The notes under the pieces are model-generated. The model was given only the letters and a program-made list of their open reading frames with translations. It had not been told where the DNA came from and ran no database searches. The position numbers were made by a program, and so were the translations under genes. A stretch of DNA of 31,875 nt from Gnetum montanum (Eukaryota; Streptophyta; Gnetopsida; Gnetales; Gnetaceae): contig MNCI01020368.1 in assembly GCA_015680685.1 (NCBI GenBank), positions 233,266 through 265,140 on the forward strand, given 5' to 3'. Every line of letters starts with the position of its first letter. The first letter of the stretch is position 1. Shown here piece after piece: positions 20,827 through 31,221 of the stretch.

Positions 20827-23592
20827 TCATGTAGTTCCTGGTGATGGTGGCTCCTCCATTGGTGCCTTCCCTTTGTCTTGTGCTCCAAACTTTGAGGCTT
20901 GATGGCATTGAAGTATGGCCTGGAGCTTCTGCTCTTCAATCCAAGGGTCTTGTGCCATCCATGCTAATGTTCCAATGTTTAACAAAGTTAGAACCTCCCA
21001 TGGACAAGGTAGTTGTGGGAACATTTGGTTGGACTTGACATACCAAGTTGCAAACACCCATCGTTCCTCTTCATAGGCTTTGGCTTTATCCTTGTATTCA
21101 TGAAGGTCTGTTAGCCATCGAGCCAAGTCAGTTGCGACATCTTTTTATCCCTGGTAGTTGGCTTTCACCACCTCAAGTTTAGAATTTGCAGCATCTAGTT
21201 TTTCTAACAGCTTCTTACGTTCTGCAAATTCTGCTTCGTATTTGACATGGGTGGTTGCTACCTACTACTCGAGCTCTGACCTCGAGCACCTTGCTGTTAA
21301 CATGGCAAGGTTGGCATATCTTAGATTTACCAACTCCATGTACTCTATCAAGTCCTGAATCTGCAGGTCCCGGTTCTTAACTTCTTCTTGGTGGGTGAAG
21401 GCGTAGGTATCCAATATGGCCCTCCAATGAATGTGTTGAGCACTGATAGTGTTGATTTGGGCCTTGGCCATATGGATTTTCTTTTCAAGGATCTGTTTAT
21501 ACATCCCCACTTGATCGCGGAAGTGCTCCTTCAACTTTTCATGTCGTTTAGCCTCGTTCTGCCACGCGCTTATCTCAATCGCTGACTTTTGACGAATGGC
21601 ACGTACCTCCTCCATCAAGAGGGTTCAATTTTTTCTGGCTAAATGGCTTACGTCTTAGTTGATCTGAATGAATTATTCTCGTAATTGATGAAAGTGTTCA
21701 TCAAGAACATTCTTTTGCTTTTCTATAGTGGTCAACCGAAGATTGTTTGCAACCAGCTGCTTGTTTTTTTCTTGTAAGGCCTTGAGTGCCTCAAGATGTG
21801 CATGGGTTTGTGCATGTGCTGCGGAGGCATCCCAAACAACCTTCTCTTTTTCATCAGCCACCCTTTTATTCTCCTCTATTAATTTGGTTACCTACTCAAT
21901 TCTAAATTTTTCTAGCTAGTTTGTGGGAACAAATTGCAGAGGGTTCCACTGTGCTACTTGTAAGGCCACGAGCTGCTCTTGTAGTTTTTACACCTCAGCT
22001 TCAGCATGTTCAGCCCTTATCTCAGATAAGACCAACTTCCCCTTTGTAGAAATGAGGTCTGATTGAATTGTTATAACATCTTGAGGGATGTCAAATAGAG
22101 ATGTCATTAATTTTCCTATTTGAAGCAATCGATCAAGCACATCCTCATGTTTCGCAGGAGTTATTAAGGTTCCAGCTAGAGTTTAAGCATCCCGTGCTCC
22201 TGTGAGATCTTCCGGTGGTACACCAGGTACATTGAAGGATTCTTTGATGTGATCAACGATCACTTTTGTAGCTCCTACGACATTCTGGTGTTGCATGACC
22301 ATCATAGTGGCCCCTTCACCAGTCTCTAACTGCACCTGGAAAGATGTTGTGTTTCCTGAAATCTGTTGTGACCATCTACTTTCCCCTCCTCCTATTTGAA
22401 TGAACACCTCCCCCCTTGTGCAATCTAATGAAACTGTAGGATGAATGACATCATCAATGACACGGAAGAGGTTTGCGTGATCACGACTTCCCTAACTGAC
22501 CATCTCAGCGATAGCCCTAAGATGGCTCATCAACGGTCTGTAGTCTTGCGACGATGGCAGCTGATCCTAGCCTGTGCTAGGCCCTACTTCTTGTTGTTGG
22601 CTAGGACCCGTGGCTGGAGGTTGACTTGGTCCAGCCATCTATTCTTCTTCTTATTCTGGTCCCAGCTCTTCGCTAGTGCTTTTCCTTGGAGCTGGCACCT
22701 TTAGCAATTCAGCATATGAAGTAGTCTGGGCTTTTCGGAGGACATCATTGGTGTATCCCTGAATACCCGCACATCGGCAAAGCTTTCTAATAAGAAAAGG
22801 GAAAGGCAGCGCCATCTTCCCTGTATTTCGTTCTTCGAACCGCCTCAGGATCTCCGTCAAATATAGATGGGGTAGGTTAGCATTAACCTTTCCCATCAAC
22901 ACTACACATCCTCTAGCCACATATATGGATATTCTTTTCAAGCCTTTTGTGGGGAAGAGGTGATATGTTACAATTTTGAAATAAACCCTTTCTTCCATCA
23001 TCAATTCACCAAATGCTTTATCTCTGCCATAAGCCTTCTCCACCTAATCCTTTCGCACATCGAGGTCTGAATGGGTGGATAACCGAGCAACCTAGGGCCT
23101 TGTATTCGGAAGGTTTAACACTTCCGAAATGGCCTGCACAGAGAAGTCAACTATCACACCACAAATATTAACAGTGGTGCCTTGCTCCCTATTGTGCCAA
23201 AATTGGTATGTCTCTCCTAGGTACTAGGCATTGCTTTCAGAGAGGATAGACCATAAGGGAGACCCTTTGAGGTGATCCCTAATGGCCTCAGGAGCGAACT
23301 CTGCGAATGATTCAAAGTTCAATTCCACAGTCACCACAGCGAATGTGGACTTCTCATGGATAACCTGAACACAATCTTGGGGCAACATGAATTATTGTCC
23401 CGGTTCAGGCATTGCAGTAGCTCCTCCTTCTACCTGCTTGGACCGTTTGGTAGGAGGTTTATCTTGATGAATGCTGAATGATTGCTCCTCCTATTCTACA
23501 TATTATCTGGCAGGACCTTGTCTTCCACCTCTCCATGATCCTTTCTTTCCACCTTGAGCAGGATCGTCCTGTTGTCCACGTTTCGGGGCCAT
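20827..23592 (-). pseudogene. Accessory ORF (aORF) of element D: 921-codon transposon protein with long coiled coil
   Basis: ATG at 23592, TGA at 20827, one frame throughout. Residues 1-30 are basic and Gly/Gln-rich (MAPKRGQQDDPAQGGKKG). Residues about 120-290 form the domain found in plant ORFs labelled 'putative plant transposon protein': ERVYFKIVTYHLFPT, CVVLMGKVNANLPHLYL, ALPFPFLIRKLCRCAGI (about 260-276). Residues about 510-840 are strongly helical and charged with Leu/Ile heptads, a coiled coil expected to dimerise. The tail contains LPCPWEV and an acidic Pro-rich end. There is no signal peptide or membrane segment. Twenty premature stops interrupt it (11 TAG, 8 TAA, 1 TGA) with no frameshift. 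An internal TATA module lies 472 bp upstream. Function unknown; a DNA-binding or anti-silencing role is only a hypothesis. Confidence 0.85.
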
Positions 23593-24063
23593 CTGCAATC
23601 ACACGAGCCAAACGTTAGTGAGGTTGTTTTTGAAGTCAAGTTATACCTTACTACTTGCCTTTATTAATGATCTTATGTTATCAAGTGTGATAGTGCCCAA
23701 AAGTATGTAATAATGAGTCCTGTGACGTAGGTGGTTGCCATTTTAGTCTCCCGGTATACCTAAGGGTTAAATGATTTTTAGGCACAATTATTCTAAGTTT
23801 TATAGTTAATTACCCTAATTGATGTTCGTTGGGCGATGATAGATTTCAAAAACGTTAGGCACTTTTCGACAAGTGTCCCTCCCCCACGACTAAGCTGAAC
23901 ACTTCGGGTTCAAGCAGGTTCAAACAAAATTAATATCGAAGTACCAGCGAGTGAGATATGATTAGAAAAGCAAGGATCACTGAATCGCAAGTTGCAAAGA
24001 AAAATTTCAAAAACTCCCCCCATGTGAATGACAAAATGATGTTAAGTGTTGCAGGGGGTGACC
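23593..24063 (-). other. Presumed 5' leader of the aORF, element D
   Basis: AT-rich with no ORF. It shares GGGGAGTTTTTG on the minus strand (about 24008-24019) with the equivalent leader in A, at a similar distance downstream of the TATA box. Confidence 0.5.
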
Positions 24064-24138
24064 TATTTATAGGCGGCGGGAATGCAATATCGCGTACGCA
24101 ATATCATATCGGACGCGCTATTTCATACATGATATCAT
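24064..24138 (-). promoter_or_regulatory. Internal promoter module upstream of the aORF (element D)
   Basis: The minus strand has TATAAATA (24064-24071). Just upstream are GCAATATCGC (24084-24093), a further ATATC cluster, and ATGATATCAT (24129-24138). Positions 24084-24105 match 20591-20612 of the element's own LTR at 20 of 22 bases, in the same orientation and at similar distance from the TATA box. Sequence downstream of the TATA box is not similar to the LTR, so this is a promoter-sized duplication and not a whole inserted LTR. Activity is inferred. Confidence 0.68.
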
Positions 24139-25520
24139 GTCCCTAGTGACATGAGGCACCATGAAAATACCAACTTTTTAAATGATTTTCTTGAAATTAA
24201 CGTTGGAAATTGAGGACATTGACTATGATCAAGATGTTCTAGGGCAATTTCATTAATTCAAAAGGCACCATTAATGATGATGATGTGAATTTGATCAATA
24301 AAACCTTGGGTGGTAAGAAAAAGGGTATGTATTGGTACATAGGAACATTGAAATTCAGAAGGATAATATTAGGGAAAGAATGTTAGGAAAAATAAGCTAA
24401 GGGTGAGAAATGGTGTGTGTGAGCTATGTCATAAGTGAAGATTACAAAAGATTACACAAGTGGAATCTCCCCAAAGTAGGTTCCAACCTATAATTCCCTT
24501 GTGTAACCACACGTAAAGTGTCCGTGGGCACTAGAAGGGTTAAATGTAATACACACTAACTCCACAAAACACACACATGTAAATATCACTGGAATGAGAT
24601 GAAAATTCTATGCTACATGGGACACAAGCTACAATTACACGAACAGTGAGATGAGATGAACTATAGAAAGGGATCGTAGAGATTAGGACATGAGGTAACT
24701 GACGCAGGGCACAGTGAATCCTGTGTATAAAGCATGATTAATGTGTCATTAACCCATCGTTCCAAGATCAGGACCAAGTCCAGTCCTCTAATCAGTGACA
24801 TCGCATTGTTTCATCCCATGATGAGAAACTATGAGAGTACCATAACAACAAGGCGTACAATCACTTGGTGTTTTATTCAAGGGAGAAGTGATTTTTTTAT
24901 GGCACTTTGTTTCTCTTTTTCTTTTCTCTCTCTTTTTTTTCTTTTTACTGAATACTGAATCCAGAGAAGCTGCCAACCTTCAAGCATGGGTGCATGTCTT
25001 TCCAGTGGGACCCCATAAAATAGCATTGGATTTTTGAGTGCCCTTTTGATTACTCTTACTCCCATTTTTCATTAGATCTACAAGGATCTTAGTACAACCA
25101 TGTTGCATGACAACTTCCACAGACGTCACCAAAGAGAATCCGCAAATCCCCTTGATGTCACACCCTAAGCATTCCCTCTTGGTCCATCCTTCTTCATTCT
25201 GGGTACAATGAACATAAAATTAATTTTAAGTTATTAGAAATATCAAGAATATCACTGTACCCTTGAACAAAACCTCTTATTTGTAGAATGGATGAGTGGA
25301 TGTAATGGGCTCACTATCAAAATAATTGATCGTTCGAGACTTAATAACATAAAACACACCTCAACCAATGATCCACATGAGTGTTTTATTCATAGATGAT
25401 ATTACTTACAAAAATGTAAAAAGACAAAAACACAAAAAGATAAAAAGATAAAACAAAAAATTGAAAAATGAAAAACTGGAAAACAAAAAGTTGTAAAATT
25501 AAAGAAAATGAAAAGATTAT
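24139..25520 (-). other. Non-coding spacer replacing pol in element D
   Basis: No RT, protease or integrase motif appears in any frame. On the minus strand there is an A-rich stretch after the gag stop (about 25510-25400), a purine tract (about 24955-24890), and CAATGCGATGTCACTGA followed by GGACTTGGTCCTGATCTTGG (24806-24766), shared with the spacers of A and B. Confidence 0.65.
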
Positions 25521-27409
25521 TTATTAATCCTGCTTGTTATTAGAATGAGGGATATCCCTCATAGCTAAATGGTTAAGGATAGCAAGGATTAATAATTGAC
25601 GACGGGGATCCTTGCATCTTGGAAATATTGGAGCTCGGTCATACTTACCCCATCGGGTTTCACACACTTGATTATAATGAGCATAGTGGAGCAGTTTGTA
25701 TGATGTAGTTCCCAGATAACAAGTTGACCCACTATGATATTTGGGACCATTAGATGGTATGCAAGGATTAGAATGATGCCTCCCATGGTTCTGTGCATTG
25801 GGCCGTATGGTTGTTGGAGTGTTAGGTGATGGCCTTAATGAAATTACATGAGCTGTTGGATTCGAGGATAAGGGTGCAGCACAGTGTTGAGCTTGTGCTG
25901 AGTTGGAGGATGTAGTGGCCTCATAATTGTGTTTTCCTTTCTTACGACTATGTTTAAAGAAGGGGCACTTTTGATGTTGTTGAGGCTTCTCACTGCTATT
26001 GGCAGTAGTAGCACAAGTAGCATTCGTGGGTTGTTGCGGTGGTGCAGATACCTTAGGAACAATTGGTGGTGATGTGGAAGGAGGGAAAGGATGAAAATGT
26101 TGAAAGTTAGGAGGAGTATAAGATGCACAAGATGGTGGTTGTATTGGAGGTATGGGCTAATAGTATTATGGAGAATAGTACTGTGGTGAGATAAAGTGTG
26201 GTGGCCCAGTTGGAGAAATAGGATGTTGAACAAGATAAGCGTTTGAGTTCGGATGATATGAAGGGTGTCTCTAGTCTAGTGGTGGTCTCCCCCATGACTG
26301 GGATTTTTTCCACTATGATCGAACACAGTATCTCTATACGAACTCTGGATGTAACGTGTTTCCCCAATGCTCATGTAAATGTGACAAGATTGGGCATTAG
26401 CCTTTGGGATGATCATACAGGCATATGTTGCATTCATATGTATGGTTGACAGTTGAGCACTTATTTTCCTTATCCCTTATTTCCGATTGTCTACTATTTT
26501 GTCTTGCTTCTTGGGTTGTCAAAACTCTATCTCCAATAATGTTGATAAATTCTCCACACTTTTGATACGTCCATTCCAACATCTTATTGATCTTTGCCTC
26601 GAATTCTTCTAATGTTGGTTGTGTTGGCAAAGATGATGTTTCCACCTTAAGGTTGGTTGATTTCTCCTTTTTATGATCATGGACCTTTGTTAAGTTGAGA
26701 TTTTGGTCCCGTTGATGTTTTTCAACACTCTCCCATCTAGCTAATTCTCCTTCTTCTTTTGCTACCTGCTTAATAAGCTCTTGGACTTAATGGGTTCGTA
26801 ATTCATATAATTGACCTTGGGCATACATTCCTAAGGTCTCTCTTGTTTCATTACGTAGCCCATCAATGATATGGTACATTAGCCTTTCCTCNTAACACTC
26901 TTGTGTAGCTTTGATATTTTTCGTTAAAGACTTCTACCATTTTTGACCAACATCGTATTAAATTTGGTTTTAACGATCTATACCATACTTTTGCTTGGCA
27001 ACGAGTGTCATCAGGAAGAGCTTAAGTTTTTGCCAACTGTTATCAATGTTGTTCCATGTGCAGGCATCGTAGAAGGCTAGTAAGTGTTGTTGTGGATCTA
27101 AGTCATAGCCTCCTGAAAAAGTAGGAAAGTTATTTAACTCAAGCCTGGGTAGACGAATTCTTTACGATGCCTACGTGAGATTCAAACAACCACTTGTATT
27201 TGCGTTAAGCTTGTAGTGGCCAATGGGGGTTCATCGTCATCGGGTAAGTTATGCTTTCGTGTGTTGGGATGACGTTGCTTTTGTTCATGTTTATAAGAAA
27301 CCCCCACTTTAGGTTGTATACTCCAATCGTCATCGTCATATAGTTCATTGGTTCTCCAATGAACTTCCTCACTAAGTGTGGCATTATTGTAATCTTGTAG
27401 GAGAGGCAT
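25521..27409 (-). pseudogene. gag of element D
   Basis: The N-terminal part from 27409 (MPLLQDYNNATLSEEVHWRT) is acidic and includes DDDEPPLATTSL, matching DDSESLLATKSL in B. The capsid region follows in a shifted frame (GGYDLDPQQHLLAFYDA, WQKLKLFLMTL). From 26645 one frame runs to two tandem TAA codons (25524 and 25521). It contains a zinc-knuckle CNICLYDHPKG followed by a stop and CP, then a Pro/Tyr/Ser-rich tail with KCPFFKHSRKKGKHNY, whose counterpart in B is KCPFFKMVSMHKHN. The last ~205 codons are open. At least two frame changes upstream, several stops and one N (26892) disrupt it. Retaining gag while lacking pol fits an element mobilised in trans. Confidence 0.82.
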
Positions 27410-27534
27410 TGTTGTAAAGTTGTGTGTGAATTTACGTGTGAATTTTTATAATTATTTCTTCTTCCTAAGAGATATATAGTTAATTCCTATACAGTGACCT
27501 TGTATGATATAACTAATCTAGATAACTAGCATCG

Positions 27535-27552
27535 TCCCCGGCAACGACGCCA
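27535..27552 (-). other. Primer-binding site, tRNA-Asp (element D)
   Basis: The minus strand reads TGGCGTCGTTGCCGGGGA, complementary to the 3' end of plant tRNA-Asp with one mismatch, and lies one base from the 5' LTR. Confidence 0.93.
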
Positions 27553-27553
27553 A

Positions 27554-28388
27554 TGATGAGTGGTGAGATATCCCTACACTCAACCATACGAATACGAGTG
27601 TTTTCACGCACGATCCGGTCAAACATCGCAGATAAACTAGTTGTGGCACCTAGATAGCTAACCTTAGGTCGCAATTCGCTATCTTCCCACCTGGACTAGT
27701 ATTAGCTTTGTCATGTATGGTTTAGTCGAGAGTGAGGTGTATGATGTGTTCCTAATCTAATGCTACTCCTGAAGGCAATGGAAGGTAATATTAACTAAGC
27801 TAGGAGGAAAGGGTAAGAAAATCTAATCTAGCCTAAGTGCGATGAGCATCTGTTCTTTGATTACCCGTACACATCTTGGACCTCGTGCATGACTACCACT
27901 GGGATTACCAAGCGCAGATCCCAGGTACGCTACTGGGTTACCAAGTAGTCATACTTAAATGCTCGTAATCAAGTCATACTCATTCCACCTTCTAACATGA
28001 GTTTAAGGGTGAGAGAAACTAATTAGGAAAGTAGTAAATAAAAATTAATTAAATAAATAACAAAGTAAATGCTGCAATGATGAAGTAATCTCGATCTTTA
28101 TTTCCGGTCATGTGCTTGTCCAAGTACATCACACTCGAATAAAGGATGCTGTACAATTACAATCACCACACTACGGGCATACACTGGAAAATAATCCATC
28201 TCTGGAGGGATCAAACTGCCAGAGTTTGGCTACAATCTACTCTATATCTGCAAACAAGGGAAAGTCGCCTCTTATTTATAGAACTGGCAACGGGCTGCGA
28301 TATCACGTACGTGATATCGCAGGGAGAGATGCAATATCACGTATGTGATATCGCGTCCTTGCAGCCCATGTGATATCGCATCCCATCA
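27554..28388 (-). repeat. 5' LTR of element D (835 bp)
   Basis: On the plus strand it runs TGATGAGTGG...CATCCCATCA, aligning end to end with 19848-20660. On the minus strand the TATA box TATAAATA is the complement of 28273-28280 and is intact. U3 upstream of it is about 108 bp. Confidence 0.95.
28297..28379 (-). promoter_or_regulatory. GCGATATCGC-type palindrome cluster, 5' LTR of D
   Basis: Five copies at 28297, 28311, 28331, 28345 and 28370 (10 bp each). Most carry one CG-to-CA/TG change (GCGATATCAC, GTGATATCGC). The nearest copy is 17 bp from the TATA box. Confidence 0.75.
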
Positions 28389-28631
28389 ATAATGATAACT
28401 TTGCTTATATAGTATCTGGTCCTCATCCACATTCTTTGAATATTTGTTTAAAGATCATGTGGATGACCTCCTCCTTTGAGCTTCCAACAGATCGTTCCTT
28501 ATCCTCTCTGTAGGCTTTAGCTCATCTTAGTTTCACATATACATAGTCCTACACACATAATAATCATACAACCTTTGTCTCCATTTTACTTAATGTTTTG
28601 ATACACACCAAAACACACTAAAAGTTCCACA
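28389..28631 (-). repeat. Copia-type LTR, upstream piece (U3 and TATA)
   Basis: The minus strand begins TGTGGAACTTTTAGTG right after a copia polypurine tract and carries a TATATAAG-type TATA box (about 28405-28415) just before element D interrupts it. It continues at 19847 leftward. Confidence 0.72.
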
Positions 28632-28646
28632 ATCTCCCCCTTTTTT
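28632..28646 (-). other. Copia polypurine tract
   Basis: The minus strand reads AAAAAAGGGGGAGATTG before the LTR TG, the typical polypurine tract of plant Sire/Angela-type copia elements. A second purine run (AAAAAGGGGGAGAG) lies about 75 bp upstream (around 28705-28718). Confidence 0.78.
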
Positions 28647-28890
28647 ATGATGTTCAAAACTTAAGAAAATGGATTAGTGATCATTCAAATATAACCATAC
28701 TACTCTCCCCCTTTTTGAATAGCAGCAAAAAGGATAAATTACCCAAACATGTTTCAAGAGGGATATATAAAAGATTAATAATCTTTAGATAATATCCAAA
28801 ATCAAACATCACGACATAATTTCAAAAATTTGTAGGAAAGTAGATATTTCAGCACTAAGATCCATGAATAGGTGCCTCTCAATTCTGGCG
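28647..28890 (-). other. 3' untranslated remnant of the copia element
   Basis: AT-rich sequence upstream of the copia polypurine tract. I could not recognise copia pol. The boundary with element E is not visible. Confidence 0.4.
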
Positions 28891-28899
28891 AGAGCATAA

Positions 28900-30178
28900 C
28901 CAAACCTTCCAAGTAAAATGCAACATGAAGGCAAGTATGTACCGCCTGAAATCGTCGGTCTCCGGCTGGAAGGAAAACAGAGACCGTGAGATCGTAGGAC
29001 GAGAATAGAAGACCCTGCCTTCGCCTGAGGGCGAGCTGGAATGCACGAAGGCAGAGTACCTTGGGTGGTCTGCAGGCGGATCAGACAAGGATTTCCCCGT
29101 GCATACGCAAAGTGCTATACGCTGGGTTATGCGTAAACGATGTAGCGAGGGTGAACAAAGCGTAAACAGCGTAAAACGAATGCGAACAGAGCGTGAGTGT
29201 AAACGAGCGTGAACAGAATGCGTGGGCCAAGTTGACGTAAAACTATAAAATGTAAACAATCTTGTGCTGCAAATGTAAACAATGGTATTACAGAGTCAAA
29301 GTACAGTGCACCAGTCTAACGCAGTCGTGAGGGACACAAGGTGGACAAAAAACCCCGGCGTATGCAGGAATGACTCGGCTGGTTCGTAAGACAGGCGGAG
29401 TGTAGAGATTGTGTGTACGGCGTACAGGGCTCTCCAGTGTAAGATGGTTTCAGCTCTTGTGCGCAGTGTAAATGTTCTTTGGTGTGCTCCGGGATTTTGC
29501 CAACCGACCCTTGTGAAGTGGGAAATCGGGGTTTATATACAGGTTGTTACACTAGACTCGGGTTAGGACACACATGACGCGTTGACCGGGTGCACATACT
29601 TTACAGAAATACAATATATTACATCTGTCGGGCATATACGTTGGGCGTATACACTATGTGAGGCGGCATATACGCTGAATGAGGCGGGCGTATGAACTTG
29701 GGTGGAGATGCTGCGCTAGGCGTATACGTCGGGCATATATGCTGGCGGATGCAGGGCGTATACGCTGCTGGTGCAGAGCGTATACGCTGGAGGATGTCAG
29801 GCGTATACGCTAAAGGATGTCCACTTGCTTCAATCCTTGCTCTTTGGTGTTATCTTCATGTTGTCATTGAGACTTCATCATCGGACGTGTGCATCTGTGG
29901 CGTACAGGTGAGGCGTGTACACCGGGCGTGTGGGCTGGATGTCCACGTTGGGGCGTATACGCTAGGAGTGTCAGGCGTGCATGTAGGGCATATACGCTGG
30001 TACTGCTGGGCGTATATGCCGGGCGTATATGCTGGTACTGCACACTTAGTGAAAATTAAGCATTGTGATCCCCAAGGTTGCCGTATGTCACATCTCATGC
30101 AGCCGATGTCGTTCATGGGTCCTAAGGTCCTTCTTGGTGTCTGACAAATACTGAGCTCTGAATTTTGTGGTGTTTCAT
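28900..30178 (-). repeat. LTR of element E (boundaries approximate)
   Basis: On the minus strand a TATA box (TATATAAA, complement of 29532-29539) is preceded by a dense array of GCGTATACGC-like sites (29631-30034), the arrangement seen in U3 of the other elements. Downstream (leftward) lies CG-richer R/U5 sequence with short GCGTAAACAGCG-like repeats near 29110-29225. The right end is probably TGTCAGACACC (about 30141) or TGAAACACC next to AAAGAGGGGCC (about 30178). No left end could be fixed. Confidence 0.55.
29631..30034 (-). promoter_or_regulatory. Array of about 16 GCGTATACGC-like palindromes in the U3 of element E
   Basis: Perfect GCGTATACGC at 29756, 29778, 29801 and 29953, plus about 12 close variants (GGCATATACG, GGCGTATATGC, GGCGTGTACACC), often followed by CTGG. 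Spacing is irregular, 10-100 bp, so this is not a simple tandem repeat. It lies upstream of the TATA box at 29532-29539 on the minus strand. Confidence 0.8.
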
Positions 30179-31209
30179 TGGCCCCTCTTTGTTGATGCTT
30201 GGAGGAATCGACCCGAGAAGCGTCGACAAAGAAGCGCAAAACACCACAAGCAACTTGATAAAGGCATTGCCCGCTGCGACTTGACGAGACGTCATCGCAC
30301 CGTGTTCACTAGTGCATGGGATTGGGTGAGTGAAAATTTGTAGCTGGTGGGAGGAAAGAGATTGTGGGGAGTGACGACTACTTGAGGAATTATGTTGTGA
30401 ACAAGGAATGCTTGGGTATGTGGCATGCTGATCCTTATCAATAGCCAAGATTTAGCAGACTCGGAGTGTAGACACGCGGTGTGCATCCTTTGGCGGAACA
30501 AGGCTCTTGGTTAGTTTTTAAGAGAACTTGTTGGCGAGGTCAAAACCACGGGAGGGTGTATTACATTCTTTGGGAGAATAGGGCCCATGTTTAATGTTCA
30601 GAGGGAACCTGTTGGCGGGGCGCCAAAGCCATGCAACTGGATGCTTCTTGACCGGTTTGGACATGAGTGCTTGGTTTTGAGACACCTGCCTTCCCGCCTG
30701 GGGCTTGTATGGAAAGTGCCAGAGGTCTCAATTTTTTTTTGATCTTGTATTCATGCTCAGGTGTCAGGCTGTGTGTCGCAACTACTGTAACATTTTGCAG
30801 TGTGCCACAGTGTGCTCATTGTTTTGAATATACTGGATGTGTCAAGGCTGTGGCTGAATAAAATGCACTGGTGAAAGGGTAGGGAATTTATCGATGAATG
30901 GGGATGTATTGGTGAATGGTTTGATTTAGTCTCGCCGGGTATGCTGTGAACATTGTCTTATCTTGCTGCTCGTGACGAAATGCATTCTTGTGCGAAACTT
31001 CTGGGTGTCATCCTGCAAACAAAACTTCGAGGAGACAAGAAAAACCACAAGTAAATAGATGAGCTTAGACTTACACGACGGCCGATGGCACAGAGATGCT
31101 GAAGGACAGCAAGCACTGTATGTAGATAATAGTAGCTGATAAGGGCAGTTGATGACGGGCGATGCAGTGAAGCTTGATGGATGATCATGGCGGCGAATTG
31201 ATGTGCCGG
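30179..31209 (-). other. Long 3' untranslated region of element E, left part
   Basis: No credible ORF in either direction. One imperfect ~70-bp direct duplication with a period of 80 bp is present (30484-30550 and 30564-30633, sharing GAGAACTTGTTGGCG-type cores). Confidence 0.5.
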
Positions 31210-31221
31210 AAGTGAACTTGC

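Larger units (their letters stand above)
19848..28388 (-). mobile_element. Element D: complete non-autonomous gypsy element carrying gag and aORF, no pol
   Basis: Both LTRs are present (19848-20660 and 27554-28388), with a polypurine tract inside the left one and a tRNA-Asp primer-binding site inside the right one. On the minus strand the order is gag, spacer, internal promoter module, aORF. Protease, RT, RNase H and integrase are absent from all frames: the gap between the gag stop (25521) and the aORF promoter is about 1.4 kb of non-coding spacer. Flanks ATATT and ATAAT are a plausible 5-bp target duplication with one mismatch. LTR difference by eye is roughly 8%. It must have been mobilised by enzymes from a relative such as A. 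It inserted into a copia LTR. Confidence 0.9.

Noticed and set aside
23044-23592. Separate gene upstream of the open part of the aORF in D
   Set aside because: It is in the same frame as the rest, joined by point stops, and matches the N-terminal part of the aORF in A.
28879-29259. 126-codon minus-strand ORF
   Set aside because: It lies in R/U5 of LTR E, has low-complexity Ser/Arg content and no recognisable domain.
29631-30034. CRISPR-like array
   Set aside because: The palindromes are short, variable and irregularly spaced, in eukaryotic LTR context with a TATA box and no cas genes.
29692-30144. 150-codon plus-strand ORF
   Set aside because: It is a translation of the GCGTATACGC array (repeating VYAG/IRW-type peptides) on the strand opposite to element E; its openness comes from repeat composition.
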